Shown here: positions 1 to 9,452 of the stretch, piece after piece
Numbering within the stretch: position 1 is the first letter of the stretch
How the letters are laid out: each line of letters starts with the position of its first letter
Origin: SIG78 sp045635745
Lineage (GTDB): Bacteria; Verrucomicrobiota; Lentisphaeria; Victivallales; Victivallaceae
Assembly: GCA_045635745.1 (NCBI GenBank)
Contig: JAZTWG010000030.1
Location: forward strand, 1-35,435
Direction of reading: 5' to 3'
DNA: 35,435 nucleotides
The notes under the pieces: model-generated
Databases searched by the model: none
Seen by the model: only the letters and a program-made list of their open reading frames with translations
What the model was told of the DNA's origin: nothing
Position numbers and translations under genes: made by a program

Positions 1-1
1 A

Positions 2-1510
2 GCTGATGCGGTGCTGGAATTCAGTGCCGCCGGCAAGGCCAAACCCATCCGGGGCGCCGGACACGCTTATTTGCGCCGGGGGCGGAATCAAATCACCCTC
101 AAAGGGGCGGCGGGCAAGGTGACGATCCGGACCATTCCGGAAATCTACACCTATCAATTGGCGGTCGGCCCCTATCTGAAGGCTGCGCCCCAAAATAATT
201 ACAAACTTGTTTCCAAATATCTTTTGCCTTACGTCAACAGCTATACTCAATCGGATATGGGGTATTTGACGGATGAAGAGTGGAAGCTCATTAATGCCAC
301 CAATCTTCAGCGTCATCACAGCAATCATATTGCCAAATATCCCACCAGTCAGGCGATGATCGATGGCGTGAACAGCAACAAAGCATTGAACGATCCCAGA
401 TATATCGGGATCACTTTCGACGAATTTCCGGCGACGGATTTGACTTTGCTGGCCCGCTACAACGAGGCCCACGACCGTATCAAACGGCCGGAAGGTTATC
501 GTTTCTTTTACTGCTTGTACGGGAAACTGGCTAACGGTGGGATCTCCACGGAATTTATCTCCAACGCCGTCAACTCCGGACACGGGGACGGTATCATCAA
601 ATATGAAGCTTACTGTCAGCCGGTGGAGACCGAAGCGGCCGCCGAAGCCTACATCAAGGACAAGATCGTGGAAATAACCAAATCGCTGGATGCGGTCTTC
701 CCGGGCGTGACCAAAAATCTGTGTATGTATTTTATCAACAGCAATGTGCCCTCCACGCTGACGGCGGCATATCTGACCAATGTGGATTTGAAATACTATC
801 TGGATATGCAGTTTCATTTGATCGCCAACGATCCGGCATTGGAAGGTTTGGCAATGGCCGGCAACTGGGGCAGCAGCTACTCTGACAACGAAATGGTCCG
901 CTGGACCGGGCGGCTTTTCCGTCACTATCTGGTGGAGGGAAAGACTGAACGTCTGTCCACCAAATACGGTTTTACCTACAACGTGAATTTTGTGCAAAAT
1001 GCCGACTTTGAGAAAGGTCTGGACGGCTGGGAAGTTTCCGGCACCGTCAAGCCCGGTCACACTCCGACTTATGGCCGGGTGATGCAGAAACGCTGGTCGG
1101 CACCCAACGGTATCGGCGACTATTATGCGGTGCTGGAACGGGGCGATAAACCCAATGTGATCTCACAGCAGATGAAGGGCATCAAAAAAGGCAAATATTA
1201 CAAATTGCAGTATATTACCTGTGATGCGGAAGATGTGATGATGCAACGCAACGGCAAACCCGGCGAACTTTCCATCGATTGTGAAATCGACGGCGCTGAA
1301 TTTATACCGGAGGAAACGGTCAAGTACCGGGCGAAGGGACCTTTCCGCAAGAACGACAAAAGAAATCTGGGCAAAGTAAATCTGGATTGCCGGGTGTTCA
1401 AGGCCCTCAAAGATGATCCGGTGATCAGTTTTACCGATAAAGACGTTAAACCGGGGCGCAAAACTGCCCTCAATTATATCTATATAACTCCATTTTTTGA
1501 GAAAGAGTAA
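2..1510 (+). CDS. Uncharacterised secreted carbohydrate-active-like protein, 3' part
   Basis: The frame is open to the left edge of the window, so this is the C-terminal part (about 503 residues) of a longer protein; the GTG at 11 is probably internal. I do not recognise the family. A region of about 300 residues has an alternating pattern that could be a TIM barrel and includes GITFDEF near residue 140, an acidic cluster at a place where a glycosidase could keep a catalytic residue. After residue 330 a new domain starts with VQNADFEKGLDGW, the typical opening of CenC-like (CBM4/9-type) carbohydrate-binding beta-sandwiches, and it runs to the end. The gene sits upstream of other carbohydrate genes on the same strand. 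A role in binding or cleaving a glycan is inferred from this layout only; the catalytic assignment is uncertain. Confidence 0.7.
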   Translation, partial: ADAVLEFSAAGKAKPIRGAGHAYLRRGRNQITLKGAAGKVTIRTIPEIYTYQLAVGPYLKAAPQNNYKLVSKYLLPYVNSYTQSDMGYLTDEEWKLINATNLQRHHSNHIAKYPTSQAMIDGVNSNKALNDPRYIGITFDEFPATDLTLLARYNEAHDRIKRPEGYRFFYCLYGKLANGGISTEFISNAVNSGHGDGIIKYEAYCQPVETEAAAEAYIKDKIVEITKSLDAVFPGVTKNLCMYFINSNVPSTLTAAYLTNVDLKYYLDMQFHLIANDPALEGLAMAGNWGSSYSDNEMVRWTGRLFRHYLVEGKTERLSTKYGFTYNVNFVQNADFEKGLDGWEVSGTVKPGHTPTYGRVMQKRWSAPNGIGDYYAVLERGDKPNVISQQMKGIKKGKYYKLQYITCDAEDVMMQRNGKPGELSIDCEIDGAEFIPEETVKYRAKGPFRKNDKRNLGKVNLDCRVFKALKDDPVISFTDKDVKPGRKTALNYIYITPFFEKE

Positions 1511-1643
1511 TGATTTCTGCGAAATAACAGATATTGTTGATTGAAAATTATTTTTAGGTAACAAAGCATTATAACAGATTAAAAACAAACAAGTTAAATA
1601 ATAGAGCAAAAAAACATTAACAACCAAAGTAAAAGGAGAAATC

Positions 1644-2357
1644 ATGAAAAGATCCAAACTGCATTTTACCTTGATCGAGCTTCTGGTGGTCATCGCCATC
1701 ATCGCCATTCTGGCGGCGATGCTGCTGCCCGCCTTGAGCGCCGCCCGTGAACGCGCCCGCAGTTCCAACTGCGTAGCCAACCTCAAACAGATCGGTTTGT
1801 ATGTTACAATGTATGCCAATGACAATGACGGCTGGACCTTCTGCGCATGCAAAACCACCGGAGATAATGTACTTATTTACCAGGACAAACACTGGGGACA
1901 ACTTCTCGAAGATCTCGGCTATGTGGAAAACCCTGCGATCCTTTACTGCCCCAGCGCCCCCAGCTATCCCAACAGCAATGCCACCCGCACTCTGACCTAC
2001 GGGTTCAGAGTAGGCGGAAGAGCCGACGTACCGTGGTTCATACAAATAGGGGGCGGACAATTCTGCCTTACCAGTTCCACCGGGAATAAAACATTACCTG
2101 CCAACAGTGATCCCTCGGCATTTATTTTCGGCGGTGATACATTGCGAAAAAATGGTATGAGCGACCAATTTCACCGATTTGACAACGTGGGTTATCAGGC
2201 TTATGTCGATATGCGTCACTCCCGCACCTGCAATCTGATTTATGCCGACGGCCACGTAGATAACACAAATCCTGAAGGACTGGGTGACTTTCTGTGGCTC
2301 CGCGGCAAGTGGAGTTATGCTTATAACGGCCAAGCGTACACCCAGACCGCCGAGTGA
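1644..2357 (+). CDS. Prepilin-type N-terminal domain protein (H-x9-DG family)
   Basis: This 237-residue protein begins with a short basic leader (MKRSKLH) and the type IV prepilin/pseudopilin signature FTLIELLVVIAIIAILAAML, including the conserved Glu5. After the membrane helix comes the ALSAARERARSSNCVANLKQ stretch usual in the large PVC family of such proteins. Near the C terminus RHSRTCNLIYADGHVDN contains the H-x9-DG motif. In PVC bacteria these proteins are numerous and often encoded beside glycoside hydrolases; a role at the cell surface or in secretion is supposed but unproven. The start is set by AAAAGGAG eight bases upstream of ATG. A 133-bp AT-rich gap separates it from the preceding gene, so it may have its own promoter, though I could not pick one with confidence. 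Confidence 0.85.
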   Translation: MKRSKLHFTLIELLVVIAIIAILAAMLLPALSAARERARSSNCVANLKQIGLYVTMYANDNDGWTFCACKTTGDNVLIYQDKHWGQLLEDLGYVENPAILYCPSAPSYPNSNATRTLTYGFRVGGRADVPWFIQIGGGQFCLTSSTGNKTLPANSDPSAFIFGGDTLRKNGMSDQFHRFDNVGYQAYVDMRHSRTCNLIYADGHVDNTNPEGLGDFLWLRGKWSYAYNGQAYTQTAE

Positions 2358-2404
2358 TCACATATTTGCCGGAAACATATATAACTTTTAAGGATAATTG
2401 AATT

Positions 2405-2905
2405 ATGAAATTATTTGCTATCATTTTTGAGTAATGCTCTGCGCAGTAAGTTCGCTGAAAACCTGATCAAAAATGGCGATTTCGCTCAAGGGCTGAAATT
2501 CTGGAACGTCTCCAACAAGGAGATCCAGATTTCCGCCACCGTTACTGCCCCGGACGGGAAAAAAGCGGTTTGTCTGCCCAACAACAGCACCATCGCTCAG
2601 TCCGTCAAACTGGAACCGGATACTGATTATGAATTGACCTATATGATCAAGGGCGAAAACATCGTCCCCACCAAGCGTACCAACAGCGGCGGCTGTATGG
2701 TTATGAACAGCGGCAAAGTTTGGGACCGCAGCACTCCGGCCCCCCCCGCAACGCCCGTATGACCGGAACTTTTGACTGGAAAAAGCACACTTACCGCTTC
2801 AACAGCAGTAAATTCAAAAAGCAGCCGTTGAGCATCCGCCCCTCCATCAATGCCAAGGGCAAATGCTACTTTGCCGACCTCAAACTGGTCAAAGCTGCTA
2901 AATAA
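2405..2905 (+). pseudogene. Frameshifted CBM-only paralogue of the next gene
   Basis: An ATG at 2405 with AAGGA at the right distance opens a signal-peptide-like frame that stops after nine codons. The adjacent frame continues with FAENLIKNGDFAQGLKFW and then shifts again at a run of eight C at 2740-2747, after which RMTGTFDWKKHTYRFNSS runs to a stop at 2905. Joined across the shifts, the product is a single CenC-like carbohydrate-binding domain that aligns almost position by position with residues 19-160 of the following 1010-aa protein (for example YELTYMIKGENIV against YELTFMVKGENIV). It has no catalytic part. It is therefore a partial tandem duplication, now broken, or a real short binding protein in which the C-tract has slipped or been misread. 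Confidence 0.75.
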
Positions 2906-2926
2906 ATGATTCAAGAGATATTATCA

Positions 2927-5900
2927 ATGAAATTTTTATCTACTATACTCTTTTTGTGTCTTTCCAGCCTGATCTGGGCCGGGAATCTGGTCAAAAACGG
3001 CGATTTCACGCAGGATTTGAAGTTCTGGTGGAAGACTGCGCCTAATGCCGAAGTCTCCAAAAATGTCACCGCTGACGGCAAAAAAGCGGTCTGTCTCAAG
3101 GATGAAACCTCGCTGGGTCAGGGCGGGATCAAATTGGAGCCCAATTCGGTTTACGAACTCACTTTTATGGTGAAGGGCGAAAACATCGTTGCCAGCAAGC
3201 CTTTCAACAGCGGCGCTTGCATTGTGCTCAATGCCAACAAAGTCTGGGCCCGGGTCACCCCCAACCCCGGCGGTGCCCGTCTGACTGGAACGTTTGACTG
3301 GAAACGCCACACCTACCGTTTCAACAGCAGCCGCTTCAAAAATCCCGGCAAGTTCAATATCCGCTTGGATTTCAATGCCAAAGGCACCTGTTACTTTGCC
3401 GATGTGAAAATCGTCAAAGTCGGCGAAGAGATCATCGCCAAACCCCTGCCCCCGGCCAAACGTTACTTCCGGGAAAGTCTGGTCAAAGGCTATCCGGAAC
3501 CGACTTTCTACCCCCTGGGCAAGAGCTTCGGGTTTGCCGAACCCGGTCAGGCGGTCAAGTTCCAGCTGGATCTGAAGCCGCTGAAAGATCTGGAATACAG
3601 TATCATCGTTACCAACGATCTGGGCGAAAAAGTTTACGAACTCCCCCGCAAGGCCTACAAAGTCGGCGAAACGGTGGAGATCCCCGGTCAGATCCGGGGC
3701 TACTATGTAGCCGAAGTATCGGTTTTCGTCAAAGATAAATTGATCGCTATGGCGCAGGGTGCCTTTGTCAGTGTGCCCTTGATGAAAAAACGTGACCCCT
3801 TCTTCCAGATCAATCAGTTTGGGCTGGTGCCGTATATGATCGACGGCTACCGTCATCTGGGTGCGGGTTCGGTGGTGCTGCCCTTGAGCTGGACTTCCCC
3901 CGGGGACTCCAAAGCCACTGCCCGGCAGCGTTTCGGCAGTTACTACAAGGGTTTTCTGGATTCGGAATTTGATGTTTACATCCTCGCCGTGGGCGGTGTG
4001 AACCGGAGAACCTGCAATATGGAGAACTTCCAAAAAGGTTATCCGATGTACGAACCGCGCCACTTCAAGATGCTCGAAGACTGGGCCGTCGAAGCCGCCA
4101 AACTGGTCAAGGGAAAAGTCAAGGGTTACGGTACGATCATGGAGATCCCTTCTGCCGCCACCATCAAGCACAAGCACGTGGGGACCTGGGTGGAAGCCAT
4201 GGCCAATCAGCTTTTTATCAGCCGGATCTTTTCCCGGGCGGTGCGCAGTGTTGACCCCGAAGCGAAAATTTCCGCCGGCGGCAACAATATCCAGATGTAC
4301 ACCAACAGCATCGAAAAATTGGTGATGACTGACTTGGTTGATGACTTTGATATTTACAATATCGACGCTTATTTCGGCAACTGGGACCTTACCAACGGCC
4401 AGGGCAATATCCCGGAAATGAGTCTGCGGAGCTTCTATCTGGAGGCTTCGGCGCTGGCCAAATCGCTGGGCAAATCCCCCATGGTGCGCAATACTGAAAC
4501 CGGCTACTGTATCTATTACGGCGATCGTTTTGATACCGGTTTGGCCCGGCTGCAGGCGGCGCTGACCACCCGGGCGCTCATTATCAGCAAATCCGCGCCG
4601 GTGGAATCGGTGGCGATCTTCCGTATCGGTACGACTTACAGCGGAAAATTCGTCGACCCGCTGGAACGCTGTATGACCACTGCCTGGAAACCCATCAAGA
4701 CCGACAAGAAGGGAAGCCCGCTCACCCACGTTCCCCTCCCCGGCGGGGCGGCTTATGCCACGGTGGCCCGGGAACTGGCGTTTGTCAAATTCCACAGCGA
4801 ACACATTTCCGGCGACAAGCTGATCTACTCTTATGTCTTCAGCCGTCCCGACGGCAAAACGGTGGTGACTTTGTGGACCGTCAAAGACGAATTCAAACTG
4901 GATATGCAGTTTGCCAAACCCGCCCGGATGGTGAGTATGTTCGGACGCGAAAGCACGATCCCGGCGGGCAAAAAACAGCTTACTTTGACTACCGAACCGA
5001 TCTATATAATTATGGATGAACCGGTGAAAAAAACCTCTGAAGCCATCGGCAGGATCTTCGATGCCATCCGTCCCGTCTACAAGGGCGCGGCCAAACTTAC
5101 CGCTCCGGGCAAGGCGATGCTTTACGTCACCAATACCGGCAGTGACAGTGTAGTCTTCAAAGTCGGCAAACAGACGCTCAAAGTACTGCCCGGTTCCATC
5201 GGTCAGCTGCCGGTTGATGTCAAACCGGGGATGAAGAATATCCCGGTAACAGCAGAAGGCAAAACCTTTAACGCTCCGATCTACGATATGACCGTGAAAT
5301 TCCGCAAACTGGCCCAAACTCCGGTATTCGATGGTTCCGGCAAGTGGCTGCCCAAAACTCCGACGGGCAAACTGATCGTGCCGGATCACGTCTATCCCCG
5401 GGAAGCGCTCCAACAGGAACGTTCTTACTTCAAGTCGCCGATGAATCCCAACGGCCACAATATTTCCGCAGAGTATTATCTGGCTTATGACCAGAAAAAT
5501 GTATATCTGGCGGTGAAGGTCGATGACCCAATCCATCAGCAGCGTTACCGCGGTCAGAATCTCTGGCGGGACGACTGCGTGCAGTTTGTGCTGGCCACCA
5601 AGCCGGTTCCTCCGGCGGAAGCCCGCTCGCTGAATACTCCGGGCAGTGTCTATCGTCAGGCCAAAAACTACGGTGCGGCGCTGCGTCCCGACGGCAAAAC
5701 TGAATTTGTGCAGTACGGCCCGGTCAAACTGCCGCAGATGGATGCCAAAGTTACCCGCAAGGGCAATGAAACTTTCTACGAAATCGCAGTGCCGTGGAGC
5801 GAAATCGGCGCCAACCCGGGCGAAACGCTCTACTTTGACTTCGTGGTCTTTGACAACAACAAAAAGACCCAGGTCAATGCGCCTTATCACCTGGATCTGG

Positions 5901-5959
5901 CCAACGGGATCGCCCACAACCGGGACGATGCGGTGCTGCCGCTGGTGATTTTTGAATAA
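2927..5959 (+). CDS. Secreted multidomain glycan-active protein with CBM4/9-like and CBM9-like ends
   Basis: The 1010-residue product has a signal peptide (MKFLSTILFLCLSSLIWA), then a CenC-like carbohydrate-binding sandwich (about 20-160), a linker and beta domain (about 170-290), a central region resembling a clan-A glycosidase barrel (about 295-590), beta domains, and a C-terminal CBM9/DOMON-like domain (about 825-1010; NISAEYYLAYDQKNVYLAVKV and WRDDCVQF). Possible catalytic glutamates are in VKGYGTIMEIPS (near 404) and VRNTETGY (near 522), spaced as in the beta-4/beta-7 pair of such barrels; this is inference and I cannot name a GH family. I chose ATG 2927 rather than ATG 2906 because AAGAGA lies just before it and the signal peptide then starts cleanly. 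Only 18 bp separate it from the oxidoreductase gene. Confidence 0.8.
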   Translation: MKFLSTILFLCLSSLIWAGNLVKNGDFTQDLKFWWKTAPNAEVSKNVTADGKKAVCLKDETSLGQGGIKLEPNSVYELTFMVKGENIVASKPFNSGACIVLNANKVWARVTPNPGGARLTGTFDWKRHTYRFNSSRFKNPGKFNIRLDFNAKGTCYFADVKIVKVGEEIIAKPLPPAKRYFRESLVKGYPEPTFYPLGKSFGFAEPGQAVKFQLDLKPLKDLEYSIIVTNDLGEKVYELPRKAYKVGETVEIPGQIRGYYVAEVSVFVKDKLIAMAQGAFVSVPLMKKRDPFFQINQFGLVPYMIDGYRHLGAGSVVLPLSWTSPGDSKATARQRFGSYYKGFLDSEFDVYILAVGGVNRRTCNMENFQKGYPMYEPRHFKMLEDWAVEAAKLVKGKVKGYGTIMEIPSAATIKHKHVGTWVEAMANQLFISRIFSRAVRSVDPEAKISAGGNNIQMYTNSIEKLVMTDLVDDFDIYNIDAYFGNWDLTNGQGNIPEMSLRSFYLEASALAKSLGKSPMVRNTETGYCIYYGDRFDTGLARLQAALTTRALIISKSAPVESVAIFRIGTTYSGKFVDPLERCMTTAWKPIKTDKKGSPLTHVPLPGGAAYATVARELAFVKFHSEHISGDKLIYSYVFSRPDGKTVVTLWTVKDEFKLDMQFAKPARMVSMFGRESTIPAGKKQLTLTTEPIYIIMDEPVKKTSEAIGRIFDAIRPVYKGAAKLTAPGKAMLYVTNTGSDSVVFKVGKQTLKVLPGSIGQLPVDVKPGMKNIPVTAEGKTFNAPIYDMTVKFRKLAQTPVFDGSGKWLPKTPTGKLIVPDHVYPREALQQERSYFKSPMNPNGHNISAEYYLAYDQKNVYLAVKVDDPIHQQRYRGQNLWRDDCVQFVLATKPVPPAEARSLNTPGSVYRQAKNYGAALRPDGKTEFVQYGPVKLPQMDAKVTRKGNETFYEIAVPWSEIGANPGETLYFDFVVFDNNKKTQVNAPYHLDLANGIAHNRDDAVLPLVIFE

Positions 5960-5977
5960 AAAACAGGAATTTTCAAG

Positions 5978-7195
5978 ATGTTTACAGAATATAAGCAAAT
6001 TTCCCGCTACGATGTAGTCGTGGCCGGTGCCGGGGTGGCGGGGATCGCCGCCGCCATCGCCGCCGCCCGCCGGGGGATGAAAACTGCGCTGATCGAAAAA
6101 CAGACTTTGATCGGCGGATTGGCCACCTCGGGCTTGATCTACATTTATCTGCCGTTGTGCGACGGCCGGGGCACTCAAGTCATCAAAGGTATTTCCGAAG
6201 AGATGATCAAGCGCTGTCCGAATTACGGGCCCTTTGATCAACACCCCAATTGGGGCGGCCCGGAGGATGGATATACCGGCAGTGCCAGTGATCGTTACCG
6301 CTGCTGTTTCTCTCCGGCCGGGTTCACCCTCTCGCTGGATAAAATGCTCGCCGAAGCCGGGGTGGATCTCTGGCTGGATACAGTGATAACCGGAGTAGTG
6401 TGCGAAGATTCCACCGTCAAGGCGGTGGATGTTTTCAACTCCTCCGGACGGATGCGGATCCCGGCGGGAGCGTTTGTGGATGCCTCCGGCGGAGCGTATC
6501 TTTTGCAAATGGCGGGTCATCCGGTGCGCCGTGAAGATAACTTCCTGACCCCGTGGGTTATGGAAGTAGCGGAAGATCCCTCTTTTTTCCATTTTACCGA
6601 ATCCCTCCATATCGAAGGGAACTGGAAATCGATGCCGGCAGATCTGCCCAATGCGGTTGCTCACCGGGAAGTTTTCAGTGACTGCAGCACCGGCAAAAAT
6701 GTGACGGATTTCATCCGCCGCAGCTGGGAACTGGTGCGTTACCGCTATCAGGATGTGGACCGCAAAAAGAATTATCCGGTCCATCTGCCGGCCATGCCCC
6801 AATTCCGCAAGATCGCCGCCGCCTGCTGCCGGACGATGCTGGACGAAAATCAGTGGCAGCGCTTCGAAGATTCCATCGGTTTGTCCGGGGATTGGCGGGG
6901 CTCCACTGATGTGTGGGAAACCCCCTTCGGCGCACTGGTCCCGGAAGGTATCGACGGGATCTTTGCGGCGGGACGCTGTATGGGCGCCGTGGGACAAGCC
7001 TGGGAAGTTTACCGGGTGATCCCCACTGCGGCAATGACCGGCGAAGCCGCCGGGATCGCCGCGGCGCTGACGGTGGAACAGAATATCCCCAGCCGTCAGC
7101 TTCCCTACCAAACGGTACAAACCGAATTGCGCAAACTGCAGATCCCGCTTCACATCGACGAAGTGGGTCTGGAACAATATTATCTGAAAAAATAA
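5978..7195 (+). CDS. FAD-dependent oxidoreductase
   Basis: A 405-residue flavoprotein of the FAD-dependent oxidoreductase group (PF12831 type). The N-terminal Rossmann dinucleotide-binding motif is YDVVVAGAGVAGIAAAIAAA with GxGxxG at residues 17-22 and an acidic residue, E41, ending the second strand, followed by GGLATSG. The C-terminal FAD-contacting motif is GIDGIFAAGRCMGAVGQAWE. There is no signal peptide, so it is probably cytoplasmic. It lies between the 1010-aa secreted protein (18 bp gap) and a GH78 rhamnosidase (28 bp gap), which suggests that it oxidises a sugar or a product released in the same pathway; the substrate cannot be read from the sequence. Members of this family are frequent beside glycosidase genes in Planctomycetota and Lentisphaerota. 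Confidence 0.88.
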   Translation: MFTEYKQISRYDVVVAGAGVAGIAAAIAAARRGMKTALIEKQTLIGGLATSGLIYIYLPLCDGRGTQVIKGISEEMIKRCPNYGPFDQHPNWGGPEDGYTGSASDRYRCCFSPAGFTLSLDKMLAEAGVDLWLDTVITGVVCEDSTVKAVDVFNSSGRMRIPAGAFVDASGGAYLLQMAGHPVRREDNFLTPWVMEVAEDPSFFHFTESLHIEGNWKSMPADLPNAVAHREVFSDCSTGKNVTDFIRRSWELVRYRYQDVDRKKNYPVHLPAMPQFRKIAAACCRTMLDENQWQRFEDSIGLSGDWRGSTDVWETPFGALVPEGIDGIFAAGRCMGAVGQAWEVYRVIPTAAMTGEAAGIAAALTVEQNIPSRQLPYQTVQTELRKLQIPLHIDEVGLEQYYLKK

Positions 7196-7223
7196 AACCT
7201 CTATTTCAAATTTCGTCAAAAAA

Positions 7224-9260
7224 ATGGATATTCTTGATCACAATCCCCATTGGGCGTGGCATCCGGCCCGGCAGGAACAGGAGAGCGGTTACACGCTTTT
7301 CCGCCGGGTGGTCGATTGCCCGGCACCGGCAGTATATCATCTGGCGGTTTCCGGCGACAACCGTTTCAACTTTTATCTGGACGGCAAACTGTTGGGCCGG
7401 GGGCCATTGAGGGGTGATCTGGATCACTATTTTTACGATATTTATCAGGGCGAACTTGCCCCGGGGCGCCATATATTTGCGGCGGAAGTGATCGTCTGGC
7501 GGGGCGGCTGGCGCAGCAGTACCGCCCCGTGGGCCGAGATGCACGCCGGGGGCGGTTTTATGGTGGCCGGTTTTGCCGGAGATGAACGGCTGGAAATGCC
7601 CAATAAGTGGCTCTGTACCATTGACCAAGGCCGTCGGCCGCTGGCGTGGAAAGAGTCTTGGGATTGCCGGACACTGGCCCCGGCGCCCCCGATGGATGAG
7701 ATCGACTTCGCTTGCTGTCAAAGCGATTGGCTCACATCAGAAAATCCGGCGGGAGAATGGGTCACGCCCTGTTTGATCGGACAGGCGGAATTCAAAAATC
7801 ATTATCAGAACGACCCCAAAACTCCGTGGAATCTGATGCCCCGTACTTTGAAGGCGATGACGGAAACTTTTACCCCCATAGCAGAAATTCTGGAAACGGC
7901 CGGAAATTTGCACCTTGAAAACGGTCGGCTCAAGGGGGATATTCAGGCGGGAAAACATACCATTCTGCTGGATGTGGGGCGCAACCAAACCTCCATCGTC
8001 CGCTTGTCGGGAGCTTCCGGACTGGGCAGCTGCCGGCTGGCTTATGGAGAAACCCTCTATGATGAAGCGGGCAATAAAGTCCGCCGTTACCCCGGCACTC
8101 TGGGGCAAAGGGGCTATGCGGACAAACTGCATTTCGCCGGCACCAGCTGGCAATACACCTCGTTCTGGTACCGCACCGGGCGCTTTATTGAGCTGGAGTT
8201 GGAACTGGAGCAGGCAATAGCCAATATCGATCTCGGGTTGGATTTCATCACTTATCCAATGGGTGGATTCAAGGAGTTTCACTGTCCGGAAGATCCCGTA
8301 TTGGAAGATATCTATCAGGTGGCCTGTCACACTTTAGCCTGCTGCGCCCACGAGAGTTTCGAAGATTGCCCCTATTATGAGCAAATGCAATACATCGGCG
8401 ACAGCCGCATTGAGGCCTTGGCGGCTTATGCGGCCACCGGCAACGATGATTTAGGCCGGCACGCACTGAAGATGATCGCCATCTCCCAGCTTGCCAGCGG
8501 ACTTACTCAATCCCGCTATCCATCGTTTTTCAAACAGGTGATCCCGGGATATTGTCTGATCGGGGCGCTGATGTTAGCTGACCACTATCGATACTTTCAC
8601 GATCTGGATTTAGTACGGGAACTGCTGCCCTCCAACGAATTTATGCTTGACGCTTTTGAACGCAAGCGCCGGAGCGACGGTTTGATCGGGCCTTTGCCCG
8701 GGTGGCACTACACTGATTGGGTGGCCGCTTGGTGCTCGGGTGCTTCCGACCGGGGACAGGATGTCCCGGAAACCATTCTCAACTTATTTTATATCGAAGC
8801 CTGCAAGCAAATAGCTCAATTGGAAGCAGCCGTCGGCAATATTCCGCAGGCCGAAAACCTCCGCCGCCGGGCCAAACAGACGTTGGCGGCGGTCAATGCA
8901 CACTGTTTTGACCGGGAACAGAACCGTTATCTGGATTCACCGGGGAAGGCGGAGTGGCTGAGTATGCACGCCAATGTGCTGGCGGTGCTGTTTGGCGCCG
9001 TACCGGAAGATAAATGCAGTGATTTTCTCCGGGAGATCTGTGCTGACAAACGTCTTCAGCCGATGACATTATACTTCTCGTTCTATCTCTTGGCCGCGCT
9101 GAAAAAATACGGTACGCCGGAGGAATTGCGTCAGCATTACGCCCCGTGGATAGCGATGCTGGAAGTCGGCAGCACCACTTTCCCGGAAAGACCGGGCAAG
9201 GCCCGCAGCGAATGCCACGCCTGGAGCTGTGCGCCCATTTGCTTCCTGCTGCAGGATTGA
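7224..9260 (+). CDS. Alpha-L-rhamnosidase-like glycoside hydrolase (GH78 type)
   Basis: The 678-residue protein carries an N-terminal beta-sandwich (NRFNFYLDGKLLGRGPLRGD resembles the substrate-binding sandwich of rhamnosidases), a second sandwich (about 200-340) and an (alpha/alpha)6 barrel. The barrel begins with FEDCPYYEQMQYIGDSR, which matches the GH78 signature DCPxRxExxGWxGD; E386 sits at the general-acid position. Further on, GWHYTDWVAAW corresponds to the aromatic/acidic substrate-site segment of the family. No signal peptide is seen, so it likely acts in the cytoplasm on oligosaccharides that have been imported. It removes terminal alpha-L-rhamnose in known relatives (pectic rhamnogalacturonan or plant glycosides). 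It is the last gene of the rightward cluster. At 678 residues it is shorter than many GH78 enzymes. Confidence 0.85.
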   Translation: MDILDHNPHWAWHPARQEQESGYTLFRRVVDCPAPAVYHLAVSGDNRFNFYLDGKLLGRGPLRGDLDHYFYDIYQGELAPGRHIFAAEVIVWRGGWRSSTAPWAEMHAGGGFMVAGFAGDERLEMPNKWLCTIDQGRRPLAWKESWDCRTLAPAPPMDEIDFACCQSDWLTSENPAGEWVTPCLIGQAEFKNHYQNDPKTPWNLMPRTLKAMTETFTPIAEILETAGNLHLENGRLKGDIQAGKHTILLDVGRNQTSIVRLSGASGLGSCRLAYGETLYDEAGNKVRRYPGTLGQRGYADKLHFAGTSWQYTSFWYRTGRFIELELELEQAIANIDLGLDFITYPMGGFKEFHCPEDPVLEDIYQVACHTLACCAHESFEDCPYYEQMQYIGDSRIEALAAYAATGNDDLGRHALKMIAISQLASGLTQSRYPSFFKQVIPGYCLIGALMLADHYRYFHDLDLVRELLPSNEFMLDAFERKRRSDGLIGPLPGWHYTDWVAAWCSGASDRGQDVPETILNLFYIEACKQIAQLEAAVGNIPQAENLRRRAKQTLAAVNAHCFDREQNRYLDSPGKAEWLSMHANVLAVLFGAVPEDKCSDFLREICADKRLQPMTLYFSFYLLAALKKYGTPEELRQHYAPWIAMLEVGSTTFPERPGKARSECHAWSCAPICFLLQD

Positions 9261-9452
9261 ATACGCCCCTTTTCTGAAGCGCAAATTCCGGCAATGGGAG
9301 AAATTTTTTTCTGAAATATCATTTCGGCAGGTCAAATAACTTGTTTTTTTCACAAAGCATATTATATTACAGTGCAATTTTCAACCAACACTCAATTGAT
9401 GTGCAATGAAAGATATTCTTTTAGCTTGGAAATAATAATATCATGCCCCGGA
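9261..9452. other. Intergenic, no gene seen
   Basis: This gap lies between two convergent genes. It is AT-rich in its right half. I see no convincing hairpin with a T-tract and no short gene. Confidence 0.5.

Noticed and set aside
1511..1643. Promoter for the first prepilin-like gene
   Set aside because: TATAAC is present near 1570, but no acceptable -35 box at 16-18 bp could be found.
2936..7219. A 1427-codon open frame on the minus strand
   Set aside because: It is antisense to the 1010-aa gene and the FAD oxidoreductase, both of which have clear domains; its translation has no recognisable motif. It arises from GC-rich third positions.
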